Assembly (NCBI GenBank): GCA_947591155.1
Contig: CANQDA010000004.1
Span: 62,001-126,000, forward strand
Direction of reading: 5' to 3'
Origin: an uncultured Lachnospiraceae bacterium
Lineage (GTDB): Bacteria > Bacillota > Clostridia > Lachnospirales > Lachnospiraceae
DNA: 64,000 nt
Shown: piece after piece, positions 62,915 to 64,000 of the stretch
Layout of the letters: the number at the start of each line of letters is the position of its first letter
Numbering within the stretch: the first letter of the stretch is position 1
Notes under the pieces: generated by a model
What the model was told of the DNA's origin: nothing
The model's input: the letters and a program-made list of their open reading frames with translations, nothing else
Database searches by the model: none
Position numbers and translations under genes: made by a program

Positions 62915-63388
62915 ATGCGCAGAAAAGACAGGGAGGTCACGGATCCGGAGCGGATCGAACAGATCATCGCGGACAGCCACTGCTGCAGGATCGGTTTTGA
63001 CGACGACGGAGAGGTGTACATCGTTCCGCTGAGCTTCGGCTACGCGCGCGGCGCGGACGACAGTTATATGTTCTATTTTCATGGAGCGGCTAAGGGCCGC
63101 AAGATCGATCTGATCCGGAAAAACCCGCGCGTCGGCTTTGAGCTGGACACGAACTACGAGCTTCACCCGTCGGACGTCGCGTCGGAGTGCACGGCCGCAT
63201 TCCAGAGCGTCATCGGGACGGGGACGGTCAGCTTTGTCACAGAGCCGGAGGAAAAGCGTGAGGGGCTGCTGCGCATCATGCGGCACTACACAGGGAAAGA
63301 TGACTGGACTTTCCCGGAGAAGATGTTCGAGACGGTCTGTGTCTTCAAGCTGGTGACGGACAAGCTCACGTGCAAGCTGCATCTGTAA
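62915..63388 (+). CDS. Pyridoxamine 5'-phosphate oxidase-like flavin-binding protein
   Basis: A 157-residue split-barrel protein: CCRIGFDDDGEVYIVPLSFGY and YMFYFHGAAKGRKIDLIRKNPRVGFELD are typical of small FMN-binding PNPOx-like (NimA/Pfam PF12900) proteins, and ECTAAFQSVIGTGTVSFV follows. Family members reduce nitro compounds or bind flavin for unknown reasons; a specific reaction cannot be named. A weak ribosome site (GGGAAGGGGCGG) precedes the ATG at 62915. It stands alone. Confidence 0.85.
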   Translation: MRRKDREVTDPERIEQIIADSHCCRIGFDDDGEVYIVPLSFGYARGADDSYMFYFHGAAKGRKIDLIRKNPRVGFELDTNYELHPSDVASECTAAFQSVIGTGTVSFVTEPEEKREGLLRIMRHYTGKDDWTFPEKMFETVCVFKLVTDKLTCKLHL

Positions 63389-63464
63389 TAAATGGAAATA
63401 CGGGATATGATCCGATGCGTTTATGGTAACAAGCACTTACATAACAGATCAAAACAGGGATTGG

Positions 63465-63510
63465 ATCAGAACAGATTAAATCAGAATAGCTTAAATCAGA
63501 ACAGAAAGAA
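63465..63510 (+). repeat. 15-bp tandem repeat in the leader of the last gene
   Basis: ATCAGAACAGATTAA, ATCAGAATAGCTTAA and ATCAGAACAGAAAGAA follow one another at 63465, 63480 and 63495, with poorer units on both sides. It lies 30-80 bases before the start of the next gene. Confidence 0.8.
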
Positions 63511-63541
63511 ATCAAAAAATGAATCAGGAGTTGTTTGACCT

Positions 63542-64000
63542 ATGAAAGAGAGCAGAGAAGAATTAACCTTATCGGCGGAGACGATCGACCGGGTGTCGCA
63601 GTTATTCTCCGAGACGCTTGCCGGGGCGGGTACGGACAGGAGGGATCTCCTTCGTCTTCGCCTGTCTCTGGAAGACATTTTGGGCGTATGGCTGGAAAAG
63701 GCGGAGGGCAGCGCTGTCATATACAGGACGGTGCAGAGATTCGGAAGGCTGCAGGTCGAAGTGAGCGTACAGGGGATGCCGCTCAGTCCGGAGGACGATG
63801 ACGGGAGCTTTCTGTTTAGCAGCAGACTGCTGGCGCAGGCGGGCCTCGCGCTCGATTACTCCTACAAAAACGGAAAAAACTGTCTGAGCTGCGGCGTCCA
63901 GAAAAAGATGCGGATCGGGCAGATGACGAAGCTGGTGATCGCGATTCTGGCGGCGTTCCTGCTCGGCGGCGTGGTGCGTGTGCTTCCCGAAAGCGTGGAG
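63542..64000 (+). CDS. N-terminal part of a membrane protein, perhaps a cation:dicarboxylate symporter with a cytoplasmic N-domain
   Basis: The frame stays open to the window end, giving 153 residues. About 125 residues of soluble sequence (two helices, then strands such as SAVIYRTVQRFGRLQVEVSVQG) precede a Cys-containing NCLSCGVQKKMRIGQM and the start of a hydrophobic helix (LVIAILAAFLLGGVVRVLP). The helix start resembles the first segment of SDF-type symporters, some of which in Lachnospiraceae carry an N-terminal extension, but this is a guess. CAGGAG stands about 12 bases before ATG 63542. A tandem repeat lies in its leader. Confidence 0.5.
   Translation, partial: MKESREELTLSAETIDRVSQLFSETLAGAGTDRRDLLRLRLSLEDILGVWLEKAEGSAVIYRTVQRFGRLQVEVSVQGMPLSPEDDDGSFLFSSRLLAQAGLALDYSYKNGKNCLSCGVQKKMRIGQMTKLVIAILAAFLLGGVVRVLPESVE

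Noticed and set aside
1..64000. CRISPR array, prophage or integrase
   Set aside because: No regularly spaced repeats with unique spacers were seen, and no integrase, terminase or structural phage gene was recognised.

Overview
The window looks like a chromosome segment of a Gram-positive anaerobe of the class Clostridia, most likely Lachnospiraceae. The evidence is the long single-chain clostridial-type PurL, strong GGAGG-type ribosome binding sites, a T-box riboswitch in front of valS, a DUF362 ferredoxin-like protein, HicAB, and a generally GC-rich composition with an AT-rich polysaccharide island. The species call is inference; there is no rRNA in the window.

Layout: 1-8.4 kb holds the end of a DinG/Rad3-type helicase, a membrane-anchored cyclophilin, an unidentified ~350-nt structured element, purL and a large CapA-like surface protein. 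8.5-15.7 kb holds a degenerate RAYT-type transposase-like gene, a lipoprotein, a PAP2 phosphatase, tRNA-Val(UAC) and tRNA-Met(CAU), an HPt protein with an HD-GYP response regulator, a PfkB sugar kinase, and an IbrA/IbrB pair (PAPS-reductase-like plus ParB-like). 15.9-19.4 kb is a MacA/MacB-like export operon. 19.4-24.6 kb holds a HicAB toxin-antitoxin pair and a 1457-residue secreted mosaic metallopeptidase. A gene-poor stretch (24.6-25.4 kb) carries a possible MITE-like block.

25.4-42.6 kb starts with a helicase carrying four helicase-associated repeats and continues into a Wzx/Wzy-type exopolysaccharide or capsule locus. It has two initiating sugar transferases, a complete GDP-D-glycero-alpha-D-manno-heptose pathway (GmhA, HddA, GmhB, HddC), a GalE-like epimerase, a nucleotidyltransferase with a YvcK/CofD-HAD fusion, a GT2 glycosyltransferase, LicD, TagD, a large HAD protein, a flippase and a polymerase. 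The inferred product is a heptose-containing, probably (glycerol-)phosphate-decorated surface glycan. The first part of the locus is GC-rich and the later part AT-rich, so it was probably assembled from different sources.

43-50.5 kb holds an Rpn-family nuclease/transposase, a Val T-box and valS, a GNAT acetyltransferase, the DUF362 protein, and a stand-alone reverse transcriptase followed by a ~130-nt structured segment closed by a 12-bp inverted repeat. 50.5-58.7 kb on the minus strand holds two tandem ABC exporters resembling the NHLM bacteriocin pair (the C39-like domain has lost its Cys and His), an arabinose/fucose-type isomerase, a MATE transporter and an ArsP_2-type metal transporter. 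58.9-64 kb holds hslO, nadE, an AEC-family transporter, a PNPOx-like protein and the start of a membrane protein cut by the window end.

The most unusual items are the reverse transcriptase with its adjacent structured RNA, the CofC/CofD-like pair inside a glycan locus, the Gram-positive GDP-heptose pathway, the IbrA/IbrB pair, and the structured element in front of purL. No CRISPR array, integrase or complete insertion sequence was seen.
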